Shown in pieces: positions 61,483 to 64,000 of a stretch of 64,000 bases of DNA. Numbering within the stretch: the first letter of the stretch is position 1; each line of letters starts with the position of its first letter. The notes under the pieces are model-generated. The model made no database searches. It saw nothing but the letters and a program-made list of their open reading frames with translations, and was not told the origin of the DNA. The position numbers were made by a program, and so were the translations under genes. The DNA lies in contig CAVQVR010000021.1 in NCBI GenBank assembly GCA_963717195.1, forward strand, positions 558,001 through 622,000, written 5' to 3'. Source of the stretch: JACDAE01 sp963717195 (lineage in GTDB: Bacteria; Chloroflexota; Ktedonobacteria; Ktedonobacterales; Ktedonobacteraceae).

Positions 61483-61587
61483 CTATACCTTTATCAAGAA
61501 CGAGAAAACCTGGCCGGGTGGGATTCGCCTCTTACCCTCATAGCGGGTAGACAAGGTGCATACAGGCACGAAAATGTGCTTCGCCAT
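61483..61587 (-). CDS. 34-residue leader ORF upstream of rsgA
   Basis: ATG at 61587 with AAGGAGG spaced nine bases, among the best ribosome binding sites in the window, and a TAG at 61483-61485. The conceptual peptide starts MAKHIFVPVCTLSTRYEG and ends FSFLIKV, basic, without a signal peptide. It is followed by a terminator 49 bases on, and then by rsgA. Such a strong site on a tiny frame suggests a real leader peptide or small protein. No homologue is recognised. Confidence 0.5.
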   Translation of the reverse strand: MAKHIFVPVCTLSTRYEGKRRIPPGQVFSFLIKV

Positions 61588-61812
61588 ATACCTGCACCTC
61601 CTTTTGACTGGCCGAGCCAGAATTTGAATGAACGACTCTCTATTACTTTAACAGCATACTAGACTCCACAAAGATTGTCAACGCTACAAATTTTTAAATT
61701 TTATGCAAACCTGAAAATAGCGTCTGAACATAGTAATAAGCAACCTCTTTCTGTACAATAGAAGAGGAGCCTCGAAAATCGAAACTAAATTCCTTGACAA
61801 ACGTGTCTGTAT
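61588..61812. other. divergent region, rsgA leader to kinase
   Basis: About 220 bases. A TTGACA at 61794-61799 is followed, 17 bases on, by a weak AAGATT -10 that overlaps the palindrome described next. A TACAAT at 61753-61758 may be an alternative -10. No coding potential seen. Confidence 0.35.
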
Positions 61813-61835
61813 GTAGAAGATTAGAAATCTTCTAC
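61813..61835. promoter_or_regulatory. perfect 10-bp-arm palindrome in the kinase promoter
   Basis: GTAGAAGATT, centre AGA, AATCTTCTAC. It covers the region between the TTGACA and the kinase ribosome binding site, 26 bases before the ATG. It could be an operator or a 5'-UTR hairpin controlling the kinase. Confidence 0.5.
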
Positions 61836-61861
61836 AGCGATATCACAAGAGGAAGGATATT

Positions 61862-63673
61862 ATGTTTGCCGATGCTTCAGCTTTGATCGGTCAAACCATT
61901 GCTGGTTATCGTCTGCTTCGCATCCTGGGAAAAGGAGGCATGGGAGCCGTTTTTCTGGGACAGCGCCTTGATGATCTTCAGGCAGAGGCCGCTCTCAAAA
62001 TCCTTTTACCTTCCCAATATGTTTTATCTGAAACGCGTACCGCGTTCCAGACACGCTTTATGCGCGAGGCGAAGGCTTTGAGCTCGCTTCATCACACGCA
62101 TATTGTTCCTGTACTGAACTATGGAAAAATGGATGAGTTGTCCTATATTGTTATGACCTATCTTCCTGGTGGTACACTTGCAGGACGTATTCATCCTAAG
62201 CAGAAACCTCTTCCATTTGCAGAGATTATGCGTTACGTGACTCAACTGGCAAGTGCACTGGATTACGCCCATGCACAAGGAATTGTGCATCGCGATATTA
62301 AGCCTGGCAATGTCTTGTTGGATACTGATGGAAATGTCTTTCTTTCCGATTTTGGTATCGCACGCTTTTATGAGAGTAGTCCCGATGTACTCAGCACGGT
62401 TCAAGTTTCACTAACCTCGACTGGCGAAATATTTGGTACGCCTTCTTATATGGCACCTGAGCTTTTTCGTGGTGAGCAGGCCGAACCGCAGGCAGATGTC
62501 TATGCTTTAGGTGTTATGCTCTACCAACTTGTCACAGGACGCGTTCCCTTCCAGGGCAAAGGTCCTCTCGACGTAGGTATCAAGCATATTAATGAGGCTC
62601 CACTGCCTCCACGTGCACTACGCCCTGAACTACCTGAACCTGCCGAAGCCGCACTACTCCGTGCACTCGCCAAAACTCCCGCCGCACGTTTCGCGAGTGC
62701 AGGCGAGTTTGCAAATACCTTTAACGCAGGTCTTGAAGGATTATGGCCTGCTGGTATCTACGTACGTCCCATTCGGCGACTTAAAACGCGGGTACTAACT
62801 CTTACCAATCCAGGTCCACTCTCTTCTACGCCGTCAAAAAATATCGGGGGATTATTCTCTTTCACGCGTTCCTGGCACAGTACGCGTGGTACTCTCGTCG
62901 CAGTCGTTCTCATCGTTGTTCTCTTGCAGGTGCTTGTAGTTGGAGTCATGATGGGTACACGGAGTTTTGGTTCACCCACATCCCTTACTGCCTTAAGCAC
63001 CAATTTTCAGAAGGTTTCGTCCATACCTTCACCTACTGTCGTGCATACACTTCGATCAACAAGTGCTACGCCTTCTCCAACCCCTCATCTACCCTTTGCA
63101 GGTTCTTCGCCCTATGTCGCCGTCTACAATCCTGGCCCCATTCACTTCGCTGCCAGCAATACTACTTTGTATGCGATCAGTAACAATGGAAATGCAGTTC
63201 TTTGGACCTATACCATGAATGCTCCCATTGTTCTGCCGCCTCTGATAGCCGGCAATATCATATATGTGGTCACTAATAATGGTGCAGTCCATGCTTTACA
63301 ACTTACCAATGGCGCTTTGCAGTGGTCCTATGCTACTCATGCACTCACCAGTTCTCCACTGACCATAGAGAACGATGTCGTTATGATGTATGCCAATAAT
63401 GGTACGGTTTACAGCTTCTCAGCAAGCAATGGCAATTTGCTCGACGTTACGAAGCCTGTATCTAAAGTAACACCAACCCCTGACGTAACTCCGACTCCTC
63501 AGGTGATCCCTACGCCAACCCCTGACATAACTCCGACTCCTCAGGTGATCCCTACGCCAACCCCTGACATAACTCCAACTCCTCAGGTGATCCCTGCGCC
63601 AACCTCGACTCCTCAGGCGAGCATTACAGTTACACCAGATGCAACTCCTCAGGTGAACTGGAGTAACTCATAA
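61862..63673 (+). CDS. membrane Ser/Thr protein kinase with extracellular beta-propeller-like region
   Basis: 603 residues. The N-terminal PknB-type kinase has GKGGMGAVFLG (23-30), Lys46, HRDIKPGN (143-150), DFG (163-165) and APE (198-200), all intact. A single membrane helix lies at about 343-364. The outer part contains PQQ/beta-propeller-type strands (LYAISNNGNAVLWTYTM, YVVTNNGAVHALQLTNGAL, GTVYSFSASNGNLLDV) instead of PASTA repeats, then a Thr/Pro tail with three copies of a 14-residue unit (TPTPDVTPTPQVIP). AGAGG lies ~8 bases before the ATG. A candidate phosphothreonine partner, the FHA fusion, is elsewhere in the window. Confidence 0.92.
   Translation: MFADASALIGQTIAGYRLLRILGKGGMGAVFLGQRLDDLQAEAALKILLPSQYVLSETRTAFQTRFMREAKALSSLHHTHIVPVLNYGKMDELSYIVMTYLPGGTLAGRIHPKQKPLPFAEIMRYVTQLASALDYAHAQGIVHRDIKPGNVLLDTDGNVFLSDFGIARFYESSPDVLSTVQVSLTSTGEIFGTPSYMAPELFRGEQAEPQADVYALGVMLYQLVTGRVPFQGKGPLDVGIKHINEAPLPPRALRPELPEPAEAALLRALAKTPAARFASAGEFANTFNAGLEGLWPAGIYVRPIRRLKTRVLTLTNPGPLSSTPSKNIGGLFSFTRSWHSTRGTLVAVVLIVVLLQVLVVGVMMGTRSFGSPTSLTALSTNFQKVSSIPSPTVVHTLRSTSATPSPTPHLPFAGSSPYVAVYNPGPIHFAASNTTLYAISNNGNAVLWTYTMNAPIVLPPLIAGNIIYVVTNNGAVHALQLTNGALQWSYATHALTSSPLTIENDVVMMYANNGTVYSFSASNGNLLDVTKPVSKVTPTPDVTPTPQVIPTPTPDITPTPQVIPTPTPDITPTPQVIPAPTSTPQASITVTPDATPQVNWSNS
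63473..63598 (+). repeat. three 42-bp tandem repeats inside the kinase gene
   Basis: Units at 63473-63514, 63515-63556 and 63557-63598, nearly identical, each coding 14 residues. Partial units continue to 63640. This kind of array changes copy number by slippage, so the length of the extracellular tail may vary between strains. Confidence 0.75.
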
Positions 63674-63762
63674 AGCAGATTTTGAAGCTGTGAAGCATTT
63701 TGTCTTCTAAATATAAAGAGATGTTACAACCGTTAGCTAAAGTGCATTTTTCGATGTTACAT

Positions 63763-64000
63763 CTATTTATTTATCTGTATTGTTGTACCAATAGGGGCCC
63801 ATGTGTACAGCCAGGATGCAGCGCTATCAGGCATAGCAACACAACCATGTGTACCCCATTGCCAGCCATACACAGGATCAAGATGCCAACCATTCATGCC
63901 ACGGCCATAGACCGTATACCACCAGGCATCATGCAAGTAGTAGCCCCCGTGCAAAAATTCAAGAGCATGATTAATGTGAGTAGGCGTATACCAGTACGGT
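63763..64000 (-). CDS. L,D-transpeptidase (YkuD domain), C-terminal end, partial
   Basis: Open from the window edge to a TAG at 63763-63765, 78 codons. The conserved catalytic region is present: PYWYTPTHINHALEFLHGG, then GTHGCVAMPDSAASW, whose Cys in HGC is the nucleophile of YkuD-type enzymes forming 3->3 peptidoglycan crosslinks. The N-terminus and any signal peptide lie beyond 64000. It converges on the kinase gene. Confidence 0.85.
   Translation of the reverse strand, partial: PYWYTPTHINHALEFLHGGYYLHDAWWYTVYGRGMNGWHLDPVYGWQWGTHGCVAMPDSAASWLYTWAPIGTTIQINK

Noticed and set aside
63473..63640. CRISPR repeats
   Set aside because: Period of exactly 42 bases in frame with the kinase gene; coding tandem repeat.

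Overview
The window looks like chromosomal DNA of a Chloroflexota bacterium, most likely class Ktedonobacteria. This is inferred, not proven. The grounds are the mixed GC content, the many Ser/Thr-kinase, FHA, TPR and secreted-glycosidase genes, short GTAGGGG-type intergenic repeats of a kind I associate with Chloroflexota, and a complete MinCDE set. Housekeeping genes fill the right third; the left two thirds are accessory metabolism, signalling and debris.

Layout. 1-4.3 kb: a small membrane protein and a heterodimeric ABC exporter. 4.7-10 kb: a flavoprotein-FHA fusion, then a secreted GH27 glycosidase and a CBM/DUF1080 protein behind a near-consensus promoter. 10-18 kb: a membrane signalling pair, a DUF512 radical-SAM protein, a GT87-like membrane glycosyltransferase, an unexplained 14-bp phased repeat between a promoter-like site and a perfect terminator, an M20 amidohydrolase and a receiver protein. 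18.5-20.2 kb: tRNA-Thr(TGT) with a partial copy of its anticodon arm, followed by gene debris including a frameshifted sirtuin fragment. 20.3-29.5 kb: SnoaL-like, acetamidase-like, secreted repeat, SRPBCC-ArsR, PIG-L, J-domain, sugar-lactone oxidase, flavin-reductase-like and HpcH aldolase genes. The ArsR operon and the PIG-L gene share the same palindromic operator-like site. 29.7-39.7 kb: a TPR protein, holA, MidA-like methyltransferase, MBL hydrolase, NUDIX, aroE, FAH-family and extradiol-dioxygenase-like genes.

40.5-47.9 kb: minC-minD-minE, aldose epimerase and a class A PBP interrupted by a one-base frameshift. 47.9-57.9 kb: a large minus-strand information-processing block (tRNA-Tyr, tRNA-Thr, tuf, rpmG, secE, nusG, rplK, rplA, rplJ, rplL, rpsO, pnp, family-4 UDG). 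Its top promoter is TTGACA-17-TATAAT. pnp is split by a frameshift and carries a long Gly/Arg tail. A tnpB-less IS200/IS605-type right end (omegaRNA-like) sits between tuf and rpmG. 58-64 kb: a two-gene MazF/PemK-like module, selA, rsgA with a leader ORF and terminator, a PASTA-less Ser/Thr kinase with an extracellular beta-propeller-like region, and the C-terminal end of an L,D-transpeptidase.

The best candidates for something new are the phased-repeat transcript (16.0-16.35 kb), the orphan omegaRNA-like element in the tuf-rpmG gap, the shared ArsR/PIG-L operator, the flavoprotein-FHA fusion and the rsgA leader. No complete, recognisable new defence or mobile system was found.
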